Positions 25,861-34,140 are shown, numbered from the stretch's first letter. The stretch is 64,000 bases of DNA from Nonomuraea rhodomycinica (GCF_013363995.1 NZ_JABWGO010000009.1:1-64000); one strand, 5' to 3'. The notes: generated by a model from the sequence alone, not told the origin. Translations and numbers: made by a program.

Positions 25861-25899
25861 CTGGAAGGTATCGCCGGAGGTGCTTGCGATACCTTCCAG
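25861..25899. repeat. Perfect 14-bp inverted repeat upstream of the HAD gene
   Basis: CTGGAAGGTATCGC (25861-25874) and its exact complement (25886-25899) flank an 11-base spacer. There is no T-run. It lies 111 bases after the peptidase stop and 60 bases before the next start, so it could be a terminator, an operator or a leader hairpin. Confidence 0.6.
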
Positions 25900-25959
25900 T
25901 ACACAGGCGGCCGGAAACCCGATCCGGTGCATCGCGGCATGACTCGGTGAGGAGTCCGG

Positions 25960-26679
25960 TTGACAGTCAGGACGCCCCGACCCCATGTCGCCCGAGTCCT
26001 GGAGCAGACCCGTGCCGCCCTCTTCGTCTTCGACGACGCGGTCTGTGGCCTCTCTCACCAGATGGACCCGGCACCGATCGCTTGGGAGATCCATGACCGG
26101 CTCCTCGCCTCGGGGCACCGGATGCCGTTCCTCGTCACCCTCAACCTGGACCCGATCGCCAGGATGTGGTACGCCCAGGACGTGAACCGCGACATCGGCA
26201 CCGAAGCGGCCCGGCTCGTGCGCGACGCCGAGATCGCGGCCGCACGCACGGCCATGCCCGTACCAGGAGTGCGCGAAGCGCTGCACGCCTGCCACGCCAG
26301 CGGCAGAGGCATCGCGGTGGTCGGCGACACCTCCTCCCACGCGATGGAAACCTACCTGGACCTGCACGGCCTCCGGCAGTTCGTCGGAGCGGTCGTCGGC
26401 CGCGAGAGCCTCTTCCCACTGCCCGCCGGCGACCGGACGGGCGAGACCCTCCTGAAGAAGGCCGCGCACGCGCTCGACGCCAAGCCCGCCGACTGCGCCC
26501 TGGTCACCCTGAGCCCGGAGTCCACGCTCGTGGCCAGGCTCGCCGGGATCCGCTCTCTCGGAGTGGTCAACAAGCGTGGCCCCCGCAAGCACCTCGCCGC
26601 TCCCCCCGACGCGGTGGCCGTCTCCTCCATGGCCGATCTCGCCGACGGCTTCGCAACGGTCCCTGCCCTGAGCACTTGA
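25960..26679 (+). CDS. HAD-superfamily-like protein of unknown substrate
   Basis: The 239-residue protein shows a HAD-like order: AALFVFDDAVCGL near residue 20 in place of a strict DxDxT, a helical cap, IAVVGDTSS (second motif), a lysine in GETLLKKAAHAL and a weak final motif CALVTLSPEST where active phosphatases have acidic residues. Loss of the usual DxD and DD pairs suggests altered or absent hydrolase activity. It starts with TTG at 25960, five bases after GGAG. A broken copy of its central part (LNPDPI..RWYAKGINRDIGTE) is found at 33979-34140 on the other side of the peptide operon. Confidence 0.6.
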   Translation: MTVRTPRPHVARVLEQTRAALFVFDDAVCGLSHQMDPAPIAWEIHDRLLASGHRMPFLVTLNLDPIARMWYAQDVNRDIGTEAARLVRDAEIAAARTAMPVPGVREALHACHASGRGIAVVGDTSSHAMETYLDLHGLRQFVGAVVGRESLFPLPAGDRTGETLLKKAAHALDAKPADCALVTLSPESTLVARLAGIRSLGVVNKRGPRKHLAAPPDAVAVSSMADLADGFATVPALST

Positions 26680-26812
26680 TCACGAGTGAAGCGAAAGGGC
26701 GTGGCCGAGGACCGGAAGTGGCTCGACGCGCCTCGGCCGTTCCCACGCCGGACAGCAACAATCGCCAGTACTCCGACTCCACATCCAGGCCTGCGGTAGC
26801 AGACGTAGCCCA

Positions 26813-27235
26813 TCAGCGATCCAGCCGGCCAACAACGCGAGCGACGATGTGATCGACCGGAATGACCCCGAGGTGCCGAGAATCGAGACTCTGCTCACGG
26901 TTGTCCCCGAGGACCACCACATGCTCTCGTGGGACCACATCGCCGGGAATCCCCACTGGGACGGCCTCACCCGCGACCGCCGCGATCCTCTTCACCAGAA
27001 GAGGTGTCCTGGACGATCCTCGTATCCCGGCGAGCCGTGGATTGCGCAGCACTACGACCTCTCCCACGACGAACCGAGCCGGACGGCGTAGACGCACGGC
27101 GAGCAACCTGTCCCCGTCCTTGTACGCGGGAAGCATGCTCGGCCCGCTCACAGAGGCGATGAGCAGGTGCAGCCGGATGGTCAACAGCGCGGTGGCCACG
27201 ACCACGACGCCTCCGGCCGCGATCCACGTCCACAT
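26813..27235 (-). CDS. S26-family signal peptidase of the peptide operon
   Basis: The 140-residue protein has one N-terminal membrane segment (about residues 4-28), the nucleophilic serine in SGPSMLPA (Ser33), the general-base lysine in LLVKRIAAVAG (Lys82) and VVLGDNREQSLDSR (109-120), the complete catalytic set of type I signal peptidases. It is shorter than housekeeping LepB. Its ATG overlaps the ABC exporter stop (TGATG). In the operon it is the obvious candidate to cleave the leader of the 8-cysteine peptide at 33400, which has a matching A-E-A motif just before the first cysteine. Confidence 0.85.
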   Translation of the reverse strand: MWTWIAAGGVVVVATALLTIRLHLLIASVSGPSMLPAYKDGDRLLAVRLRRPARFVVGEVVVLRNPRLAGIRGSSRTPLLVKRIAAVAGEAVPVGIPGDVVPREHVVVLGDNREQSLDSRHLGVIPVDHIVARVVGRLDR

Positions 27236-29073
27236 CAGCCGACCTCCATCTGTTCTCCTTGGTAACGAGACGCCTGAAGCGTGAAGAGGCGTGTGTAGAC
27301 CCCGCCCTTCCTCATGAGCTCGTCGTGAGTGCCCTGCTCGACGACCTGCCCGCCGTCCAGCACGACCAGGGAGTCGGCGTCTCTGACCGCACCCAGCCGG
27401 TGGGAGATCAGCAGGCTCGTCCTGCCGCGCCGATGTTCCTTCAACATCACGTGGATCTCGTGCTCAGCCTCCGCGTCCAAGCCCGAACTGGGTTCATCGA
27501 GAATGAGCAAGTCGTGATCCTCGCCGAGCATCGCGCGAGCGAGTGCGACCCGCTGCCACTGGCCTCCGGAGAGGAAAACACCTGTGGTGGGGTCGTCCTT
27601 GTCCGCGTTATCGGCGAATATTCTCGTGAGCAATGTGTCGTAGCCGCGAGGCAGAGCGCTCAGCTCGTCGTGCACGCCCGCGCGCCTGGCGGCCTCCTCT
27701 ATGCGCTCCTGGTCCGCCATCAGCGATAGGTCACCCAATCCGATGTTCTCGGCAGCGGAGAGGTGGTAGGCCATGAAATCTTGGAAGACAGCCCCGATGC
27801 GCTTCCGTAGTTCTGCTGGGTCCAGCATCCGAATATCCGTACCGTCCCAGAAAACGCTACCCCGCTCCGGATCGTAGAATCGACAGAGAAGCTTCACGAT
27901 GGTGCTCTTCCCTGAACCGTTTCGTCCTATCAGTGCGACCGCCTTGCCGCGAGGAATGACAAGGTTCACTCCGCGCAGGATCCACGGGTGTTCTGGGCTG
28001 TATCGAAACCAGACGTCGCGCAATTCTATAGCGGTCTGCAGCGGAAGGGTGACAGTGAGACGCTCGGGAGCAGCGAGATCCGGCTCGACCGTCTCCACGT
28101 CCTGGAAATGCCGGAACAGAAGCAACTGCTGGTGAGCACCGGCCGCTTGCGCGACCAGACCGGCCACCCCGCTTTGCACGCCAGTCATCGCGAGTAGGAA
28201 CATCGAAACGTCTCCTACGCCGAGACCGCCGGCCGTGGTCGCGGCCACGACGAATACCACTCCAGCACCGGAAATAGCAGCCGCCAGCGCCGCGAGGACG
28301 CTCTGCACGAGAAGTTCACGACGGTCCAGACGGCGCCGCTGAACGTCGGCCTGCCTCCGTTCGGACAGCATACGGTCACGCAGGAAAGCCCCTAGCCCGA
28401 ACAGGCGGACCTCCTTCGCGGCCTCGGCATCCGACAACAGCTGACCGTAGAAGAACTCCCGCCGCTGCGCCGGCTCCAGTCCCCACATCAGAGCCGCTCG
28501 ACGACGGGCCAGAGCGATCTCCGCGATGAGCATCGGCACGGTCCCAGTCAGCGCCACTCCCGCGAGAAGTGGGTAGAGGGTGAACAAGGAGCCGAGGAGG
28601 CCGCTGATCGTGAGAACTCCTCCGAACAGGCCCAAGGTGCCGTCCAGTAACTGGGCGGGGGTCCGCCCTCCGAACTGGCTTGCCAGCCGTAGCCGGTCCA
28701 GGAAAGCAGGATCCTCGAAACGAGCCAGACCGGGGAGAGCGTTGACTGCCGTGTACAACCGCCCCTGAGCCAGCACACCCGTGGCGCGCTCCAACTCCGC
28801 CCGCAGAAAGCGGTTGGCATTCGGTACCAGCCCGTACAGCAACCCAGCGACGGCCAGAGCGACGGCCAGCGGAATCACGTCATCACCGACAACGATGCTG
28901 TCGATCGTCATCTTCGTCAGCCAGGCCATGCCCACGGGGAGCACAGCCGCCATAACGGTGAGCAGCGTCAGGAGGGTCACAGAATCCGGGCCGGCCTTCC
29001 ACGCCAGGCCCGTGGCCGACAGGACTCCCTTCAACCAGGACGACGAGCCGCGGACAGAGATGCGCGTCGACAT
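27235..29073 (-). CDS. ABC exporter (fused membrane and ATPase domains, no peptidase domain)
   Basis: The 612-residue half-transporter has an N-terminal six-helix exporter domain (first helices near residues 30-55 and 65-85) and a C-terminal ATPase with GRNGSGKST, VFLSGGQWQRVALARAML and LLILDEPSSGLDAE. An insert, FADNADKDDPTTGVF, precedes the signature. There is no N-terminal C39 protease domain, unlike bacteriocin exporters of the LanT type, so proteolysis would need the adjacent signal peptidase. The stop overlaps the peptidase ATG by one base. It belongs to the same group as exporters in lanthipeptide and lasso-peptide clusters. Confidence 0.9.
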   Translation of the reverse strand: MSTRISVRGSSSWLKGVLSATGLAWKAGPDSVTLLTLLTVMAAVLPVGMAWLTKMTIDSIVVGDDVIPLAVALAVAGLLYGLVPNANRFLRAELERATGVLAQGRLYTAVNALPGLARFEDPAFLDRLRLASQFGGRTPAQLLDGTLGLFGGVLTISGLLGSLFTLYPLLAGVALTGTVPMLIAEIALARRRAALMWGLEPAQRREFFYGQLLSDAEAAKEVRLFGLGAFLRDRMLSERRQADVQRRRLDRRELLVQSVLAALAAAISGAGVVFVVAATTAGGLGVGDVSMFLLAMTGVQSGVAGLVAQAAGAHQQLLLFRHFQDVETVEPDLAAPERLTVTLPLQTAIELRDVWFRYSPEHPWILRGVNLVIPRGKAVALIGRNGSGKSTIVKLLCRFYDPERGSVFWDGTDIRMLDPAELRKRIGAVFQDFMAYHLSAAENIGLGDLSLMADQERIEEAARRAGVHDELSALPRGYDTLLTRIFADNADKDDPTTGVFLSGGQWQRVALARAMLGEDHDLLILDEPSSGLDAEAEHEIHVMLKEHRRGRTSLLISHRLGAVRDADSLVVLDGGQVVEQGTHDELMRKGGVYTRLFTLQASRYQGEQMEVG

Positions 29074-29076
29074 GAG

Positions 29077-29583
29077 TCAGGCCCGCAAATGACTGGCCGG
29101 CAGCCCCGTCGCCGACACCTTGCCTCTCTCGACCGTTACGAAAGCCGGTGTGCCTCGAACATCGAACGCCTTGGCTACGGGGCTGCCGAGCGACTCGACC
29201 ACCACGACGTCTGCCACCGACTCCAGCGCGGAGATCATCTCGGCTCCCTCGTCGGGTGCGGTGGCCACCACTGCCAGGGAGCGCGCCGCGGTGGTCTCGG
29301 CGAACGCCACGAACTCGGGAAGCTTCTCATGGCACGGTTGGCACGTGGATGAGAAAAAGCCGACCAGGGTGCCGTCTCCCAGTGAATCCATGGACACCGT
29401 TTCTCTCGTCGTGGTGACGGCGGAGAAGTCACCGACGGCTCCCCCCACGGGCAGCGTCAGTGAAGGCGGTTCGAGCATCGACGACTGCTCCCGCAGCCGA
29501 CGGATCACCCCGAACAGAAGCAGGAGGTTCAGCAGGCAGAGGACGCCGACCAGGGCAACGGCAACGACGAGATAGGGCACCAC
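29077..29583 (-). CDS. Membrane-anchored thioredoxin-like (TlpA/MauD) thiol-disulfide oxidoreductase
   Basis: The 168-residue protein has a single N-terminal membrane helix (about residues 4-25) and a thioredoxin fold with the CxxC active site in FFSSTCQPCHEKLPEF (Cys81, Cys84) and the cis-proline loop in DVRGTPAFV. The topology puts the active site outside the membrane. MauD-type proteins help form the many disulfides of the small methylamine dehydrogenase subunit; here the likely client is the peptide encoded at 33400, which has eight cysteines. The GTG start at 29583 follows TGAGG by six bases. It begins just upstream of the exporter gene (gap of three bases). Confidence 0.88.
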   Translation of the reverse strand: MVPYLVVAVALVGVLCLLNLLLLFGVIRRLREQSSMLEPPSLTLPVGGAVGDFSAVTTTRETVSMDSLGDGTLVGFFSSTCQPCHEKLPEFVAFAETTAARSLAVVATAPDEGAEMISALESVADVVVVESLGSPVAKAFDVRGTPAFVTVERGKVSATGLPASHLRA

Positions 29584-29648
29584 GTACCGCCTCAGGGATT
29601 ATTCGATTCCAACGCGGACTGAACCAGGACTTCGAAGAATCGCGAAAG

Positions 29649-30359
29649 CTAGCCACCGGATCCACGGGTGTCAGAGGTGATCCTGCCGTCGCGCAACACG
29701 ATGGTCCGCTGGCAGGCGGCTGCGACTTCGTCGTTGTGCGTGACCATGACCAGGGTCATGTTCTCGGACTCACACAGGGAAAGCAGCAGCTCCAGAATCT
29801 CCTTGCCCGTGTCACTGTCGAGATTGCCGGTGGGCTCGTCGGCGAGCAGCAACCGAGGGGCTCCGATCAGGGCTCGGGCGATGGCGACGCGCTGCATCTG
29901 ACCGCCGGACAGCTGGGAGGGAAGCGAGGCAGCCCTATCCCGCAGCCCGACAAGCCGGAGCAGGTCCGTGGCCCTTGCTCTGGCTGCCTTGGCCCGTCGG
30001 CGGTCGGTGATGACGGGTGCGAGCACGTTGTCCAGGGCCGTGAGCGCGGGCAGAAGATGGAATCTCTGAAACACGAAACCGATCCTGCGGCGGTAGTCAT
30101 CCAACTGCCGGTCCCGCATCAATTCCAGCCGTTCGCCGTCCACCTCTACCTCGCCGCTGTCGGGGCGGTCCATCGCACCGATCAGGTGGAGCATCGTGGA
30201 CTTTCCCGCTCCTGAAGGTCCGGTCACGGCGACCGATGATCCCGGGTCTATCTTCACGTCGACCGCGTCCAGCGCGCGAACCTCCTGGTCTGTGCCACGC
30301 CGGTACACCTTCGTCACCTGGCGTAGCTCGATCCGACCTGTCATCGGCGCCTGTTTCAT
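29649..30359 (-). CDS. ABC transporter ATP-binding protein (MacB/LolD type)
   Basis: The 236-residue ATPase has Walker A TGPSGAGKST, signature QLSGGQMQRVAIARAL and Walker B LLLADEPTGNLDS, the typical sequence of ATPases that pair with FtsX-type permeases. Its partner is the large permease immediately upstream. I use the ATG at 30359; a GTG one codon earlier is possible, and GAGGGA lies upstream of both. Such pairs move lipoproteins, peptides or antibiotics, or sense antimicrobial peptides; in a peptide operon an immunity or export role is plausible. Confidence 0.9.
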   Translation of the reverse strand: MKQAPMTGRIELRQVTKVYRRGTDQEVRALDAVDVKIDPGSSVAVTGPSGAGKSTMLHLIGAMDRPDSGEVEVDGERLELMRDRQLDDYRRRIGFVFQRFHLLPALTALDNVLAPVITDRRRAKAARARATDLLRLVGLRDRAASLPSQLSGGQMQRVAIARALIGAPRLLLADEPTGNLDSDTGKEILELLLSLCESENMTLVMVTHNDEVAAACQRTIVLRDGRITSDTRGSGG

Positions 30360-30388
30360 CACGGTTTCCCTCGTTCCACCCGTTCACT

Positions 30389-33232
30389 TCACTCTCCAGA
30401 GAGCGCAACCGCCGGTTCCAGCCCCGCGAATCGCCACACCGGAAGCGCCAGCATGACCATCAGCAAGACGAAGCCTGCGATCCCGGACACGCCCGCGACG
30501 ACGAGCGCGTCCCCGGGTACTGCTCCGCTGAACGACCACACGACCAGGACCCCCGCAATCGCTCCCAGCACCCCGCCGAAGGCACCGATGCCCGCACCTT
30601 CCAGCGAAGCCAGCCGCACCAGATCGCCACGGCTCCACCCCAGGGCCCGTAGCGCGGCCAGTTCGCCGGCCCGCTCGCGAAGGCTGATCAGCAAAAGGTC
30701 CAACGCCCCCGCCGCGCCCAGAAGGACCGTCAAGACGATCGCGATGTAGTCGACGGTCCTCGCCTGCGCGACGACGGCGTCGCCGAGCATCGAGCCGATG
30801 ACCTCCCCGCGGAAGGCGAACGTGATGGCCAACAGGATCGTGACCGCGGCCACCCCGAGGGCCAGGCCCAGTGCGCCCATCGCGGTACGGCCCGGTACCC
30901 GTCGAAGGTTGGCCATCGCCAGGCCCGCGACGGAACCAATGCTCCGTCCCGATCCCGAGGGCGACACCGGCGGGGTGAGAGCCTCGATCGGCGTCATGCG
31001 CGCCGCCCGCCACGCGGGGAAGGCCCCGGCCAGCACCGCGAGGCCCCATGCCAGCGGGACGACCGAAACCGACCGCTTCCATGACGGCTCGACACCGAAG
31101 ACAGCACCGATGAGGGGAGACAGGGCTGCGCCGGCGACGCCGGCGATGGATGCCACGACGACCAGTTCGGAGGAGATCAGCAAAAAGACCCGTCCCTTGC
31201 TCCACCCCAGGCAGCGCAGGGTGGCGATCTCCTGGCGCCGCGCTCGAACCGAGGCGAACGCCGCCTGGGCCAGGAAGAGCGCGCACACAGTCAGCACCAG
31301 GAGGTTGAGCATGAGGCTCTTGCGGTCGACGGAACTGACGAGCTGGAGCGCCACCCCCTTCTTCACCCAGTACTCGTTCACCCGGATCGCCGTTCCGTCA
31401 ACCGCGACGCCGGGGGGCAGTTCCACCGTCTGCGGCGCGGGCGAGCTACCCATCGTGACATCGACGTCCAGGTCGGGGAAGGCTCGGCGTATCTTCGTCG
31501 CCACCGCGTTGACCCGTGCTCTTGACAGCTCGTCGACACCGTTCACGTCCGCCACGCGGATCCGGATGGCGCTGATCGGAGCTCGCTCCTGGAGGGTGTT
31601 CCTGTCCACGCGTGTCTTGGTGAACGCGTCGATCGCGGCGAGTGTGGTCAGCAGGCCGGGCGGCTGGGCCAGGTAGCCACCGAGATTGCGGTCCGGGCTT
31701 AGCGGCCGGTCTCCCAATGCCTTCCGGCTCGCCGCATCCGCGCCGTCGACGTCGGGAGAGCGGTAAGTCTCCAACGGCACCTTGGTCAGCGACGAGAAGC
31801 CCTTCAGCCGTTGCGGATCGAAGGCGCCGACCAGTTCCACATGGGGGAACGGAATACCTTTGGTGTCCTTCCACCGTCGCGCGCCAGAGTCGCTGGCGTG
31901 TCCGTTCCGCGTCACGGTTCGGGCCTGCACACCGGTGTTCTCGACGGGGACCGCGGTCTCCCAGATTTTGTCGATCTCACCGACGGACCAGATGGCGGGG
32001 TTTTGTGCCGCCTGTGTGGTGAGCGTCAGCTTCTGACCACTCTCCCGGTAGGAGACGGGTCCTACGGTCCAGTACTGACTTCGCCACTGCCGCGCGGTCG
32101 AGTCGTCGATCCTTGGATAACCTTGGGTGATCGACACCTTCTGACGGCCGACCACCTCGCCCGTCAAGTGCTCAGCCCAACGTCTGGCCGACGGTGAACC
32201 GAGCTTCGCGGGGACAGCGCCGGGGCTCCCGATCTCCAGCCTCTCCACTTCGGCCGTCATCGTCCCGTCGACAGGCGGGCGGACGCTCATCTGGACGGGT
32301 ACCTTCAGGTCCACGATGTCGGGGAAGGCCGGGTCGACGGTCGCCTTCACCGTGTCGTTCCCCGTCAGGGCGCGGCCGGCGACCCGCGCCGTACTCAGCC
32401 CGACGAGCCGGTCCTCCTGCTCCGGGTCGACGGCGGAGAGCAGAACGGGATAGGTCACGGGAATCTCGAGCACCATAGGTCGCGCTGGCCTCCCGTCCCC
32501 GTTTAGCGACTGGCACGTCATGGTCGACCGGACTTTCGGGTCGAAAGGCGACGATGCCTGGCTGAGGACCCCGAACGGGTTGAGCGTGCGGTCTGTCGGC
32601 TTGTCATCGCCTCCGGATGGGTTCTGATTGAAGTACCAGCAGACCTGGTGTTTTCCGGATTCGACCAGGCGGCTGCTCGGTTCGAGAGCCGGAATACCGC
32701 GATCCTCGCGCAATGGACTCTCAGTGACATACAGATAGAGGTTCTGCTCGGGATAGGTGCGCAATCCGGAGCCGACGACATATGTCGGCTTCAGCCGGAA
32801 AAGCTGGCGAGGCGCCTTGGTGAGAAACGGTGTGACGTCCATACGGAGCCGACCGTCTACCAGCATGTAGCCGAGGTTCGCGACGGGCGCGGCGACATCG
32901 ATTCCCGGAAGACGCTTCAGGGCGCGGTATTGGTCCAGCGTGATGCCACCGAAGATGCCAGAAAGGTAATTAGCCTGAACCAGCGCGCGCTTTCTCTCCA
33001 GCGCGGATTGAGATCCCCTCGGTCGGACCAGCACATCGTAGGCCGACCGGCTATTTCCCTGCACTAGGCCAACAGTTTCCAGCCGGCTTGTCCGGACGGC
33101 AGCCGTCAGCAGCAGAAAACTGCTGCTCGCTACGAGGATTCCAAGACCGAGAAAGAACGCTCGCCGCCACGAGTGCCGTAAGCCGGCGAGCGAAACCCTG
33201 AACACCATCATCCTCACATCAAGTCCGTCCAC
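30389..33232 (-). CDS. Large FtsX-type ABC permease
   Basis: The 947-residue protein begins with a membrane helix (AFFLGLGILVASSSFLLLTAA), followed by an extracytoplasmic domain of about 580 residues, then three helices of an FtsX domain (SLMLNLLVLTVCALFLAQAA; LLISSELVVVASIAGVAGAA), a second FtsX-like set (GALGLALGVAAVTILLAITF) and a last helix. This is the MacB-like two-module layout with an unusually large external domain. The listed start is a GTG at 33232 without a strong ribosome site; an ATG pair eight codons in is an alternative. It is the gene directly after the cysteine-rich peptide, 167 bases away. The code is visibly less GC-rich than the flanks. Confidence 0.85.
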   Translation of the reverse strand: MDGLDVRMMVFRVSLAGLRHSWRRAFFLGLGILVASSSFLLLTAAVRTSRLETVGLVQGNSRSAYDVLVRPRGSQSALERKRALVQANYLSGIFGGITLDQYRALKRLPGIDVAAPVANLGYMLVDGRLRMDVTPFLTKAPRQLFRLKPTYVVGSGLRTYPEQNLYLYVTESPLREDRGIPALEPSSRLVESGKHQVCWYFNQNPSGGDDKPTDRTLNPFGVLSQASSPFDPKVRSTMTCQSLNGDGRPARPMVLEIPVTYPVLLSAVDPEQEDRLVGLSTARVAGRALTGNDTVKATVDPAFPDIVDLKVPVQMSVRPPVDGTMTAEVERLEIGSPGAVPAKLGSPSARRWAEHLTGEVVGRQKVSITQGYPRIDDSTARQWRSQYWTVGPVSYRESGQKLTLTTQAAQNPAIWSVGEIDKIWETAVPVENTGVQARTVTRNGHASDSGARRWKDTKGIPFPHVELVGAFDPQRLKGFSSLTKVPLETYRSPDVDGADAASRKALGDRPLSPDRNLGGYLAQPPGLLTTLAAIDAFTKTRVDRNTLQERAPISAIRIRVADVNGVDELSRARVNAVATKIRRAFPDLDVDVTMGSSPAPQTVELPPGVAVDGTAIRVNEYWVKKGVALQLVSSVDRKSLMLNLLVLTVCALFLAQAAFASVRARRQEIATLRCLGWSKGRVFLLISSELVVVASIAGVAGAALSPLIGAVFGVEPSWKRSVSVVPLAWGLAVLAGAFPAWRAARMTPIEALTPPVSPSGSGRSIGSVAGLAMANLRRVPGRTAMGALGLALGVAAVTILLAITFAFRGEVIGSMLGDAVVAQARTVDYIAIVLTVLLGAAGALDLLLISLRERAGELAALRALGWSRGDLVRLASLEGAGIGAFGGVLGAIAGVLVVWSFSGAVPGDALVVAGVSGIAGFVLLMVMLALPVWRFAGLEPAVALSGE

Positions 33233-33237
33233 GCCGA

Positions 33238-33270
33238 GTTCATGAGCCGACCCATGGCCGACTCATGAAC
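33238..33270 (-). promoter_or_regulatory. 9-bp inverted repeat between the peptide and permease genes
   Basis: GTTCATGAG (33238-33246) and CTCATGAAC (33262-33270) are exact complements separated by 15 bases. The repeat sits between the precursor peptide stop and the permease start. It may be an attenuating hairpin that makes the peptide transcript more abundant than the transporter message, or an operator. Confidence 0.5.
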
Positions 33271-33399
33271 CGTCATGGAAGGCGTGGAACAATACCTATC
33301 CCGTTTCGCCGCACATTGACCTCGCTGCCCGCCTCGGCGTCGAAAGACTCGACACCAGGTGACCCCCAGGACGACCGAACTCGATGACGGAGTCCCGGA

Positions 33400-33582
33400 T
33401 TAGCAGATCCACCTGGTTTCACAATTGTTCGCAGGGCAGTTGTCGTAGTAGTCACAGCACACCTGGTTGCAACTCCCCGAGCTGCAGGATCGGCCGAGGT
33501 AAATGCAGGCCGCCTCGGCCTCGACCTTGGGGGCGAGTGCGGACAGCAGCCTGTCGGCGGTTTTTGCAATGACTTGCAGCAT
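33400..33582 (-). CDS. Candidate precursor of a disulfide-rich secreted peptide (8 cysteines)
   Basis: The 60-residue peptide starts at the ATG at 33582, preceded by GGGAG at good spacing; a longer 98-residue reading has no such signal. Residues 1-25 form a cysteine-free amphipathic leader (ADRLLSALAPKVEAEAA) with AEA at 22-24, a type I signal peptidase-like site. The 35-residue remainder has eight cysteines (26, 33, 38, 42, 43, 49, 54, 60), including a CC pair, a YY and a terminal cysteine. It is the first gene of an operon encoding permease, ATPase, thioredoxin-like protein, exporter and signal peptidase. I recognise no named family. It could be an antimicrobial peptide, a signal or a modified RiPP, though no modification enzyme is visible. 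Confidence 0.7.
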   Translation of the reverse strand: MLQVIAKTADRLLSALAPKVEAEAACIYLGRSCSSGSCNQVCCDYYDNCPANNCETRWIC

Positions 33583-33795
33583 AGCCCTCTCCCTGACGTG
33601 AGTGTGTCGCACGGCTTCGTGGCCGCCTTGATCATAGAAGCCAGAAAAGAAGTAGATCAATAGTTTCGCATCGTTTTGTCGGCTAATTTCACTCATAGTG
33701 ATTATTTGATGTCAATCTGTGCCGATTGTCAGAATTAAGCCTTCCGCTCCAACGGTTGCTGTGGCTTTAAATACCATTTGTCGCTTTGCAGCTTC
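33583..33795. other. AT-rich upstream region of the peptide operon
   Basis: This stretch is the most AT-rich in the window, especially 33640-33790, and holds no convincing gene. It presumably contains the promoter of the cysteine-rich peptide operon, but I cannot fix a -10 and -35 with confidence. Confidence 0.5.
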
Positions 33796-33933
33796 GCCGC
33801 CGTCAGGGTCACCGGCAAGGGGAATGGGCGGGTGGGTCTTGCCGGGCTGATCTGCATCCGGTCCGGGCAGCGCACCCGGTTGATGTTCCGCACGCTGCTG
33901 CGACGCGACCGTTCCGGCGATGCCCTGGCGTAA
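33796..33933 (+). mobile_element. Fragment of an IS630-like DDE transposase
   Basis: In one frame this stretch reads VRVTGKGNGRVGLAG, then ICIRSGQRTRLMFRTLLRR, and stops at TAA (33931). The pattern resembles the central part of IS630-family transposases, where a similar G-G-V-x-x-A-G-x-x-C-x-x-x-G-x-R-x-R-L-x-x-R segment precedes the catalytic region. Neither the N-terminal helix-turn-helix nor the later catalytic residues are present, so it is a decayed remnant. It marks the right border of the peptide operon. Confidence 0.55.
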
Positions 33934-33978
33934 GCCGCCCAGCACGCGGCCGGCGCGGTCACGATCGAGGTCGCGCCG

Positions 33979-34140
33979 CGGGGCACCGGATGTCGCTCCT
34001 CATTGCGCTCAATCCGGATCCGATCTCCATGAGGTGGTACGCCAAGGGCATCAACCGGGACATCGGCACCGAAACGGCCCGGCTCCCACGAGACGCCGAG
34101 ATCGCGGCCCGCTCCCGAGGCCACTCAGCGCGGGTCAGTG
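33979..34140 (+). pseudogene. Broken copy of the HAD-like gene at 25960
   Basis: The DNA from 33979 to about 34120 matches 26115-26260; both contain GACATCGGCACCGAA followed by a nearly identical CGGCCCGGCTC. The frame reads LNPDPISMRWYAKGINRDIGTE, against LNLDPIARMWYAQDVNRDIGTE in the intact gene. The N-terminal 45 residues and the C-terminal half are missing, so it cannot be functional. It shows that the region between the two copies was inserted or duplicated. Confidence 0.75.

Noticed and set aside
33400..33696. 98-residue version of the cysteine-rich peptide starting at 33696
   Set aside because: The extra 38 residues have no ribosome site and run through the AT-rich promoter region; the ATG at 33582 has GGGAG at good spacing.
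33735..34124. Minus-strand frame of 129 residues
   Set aside because: It is antisense to the transposase and HAD remnants and resembles the antisense translation of the intact HAD gene.
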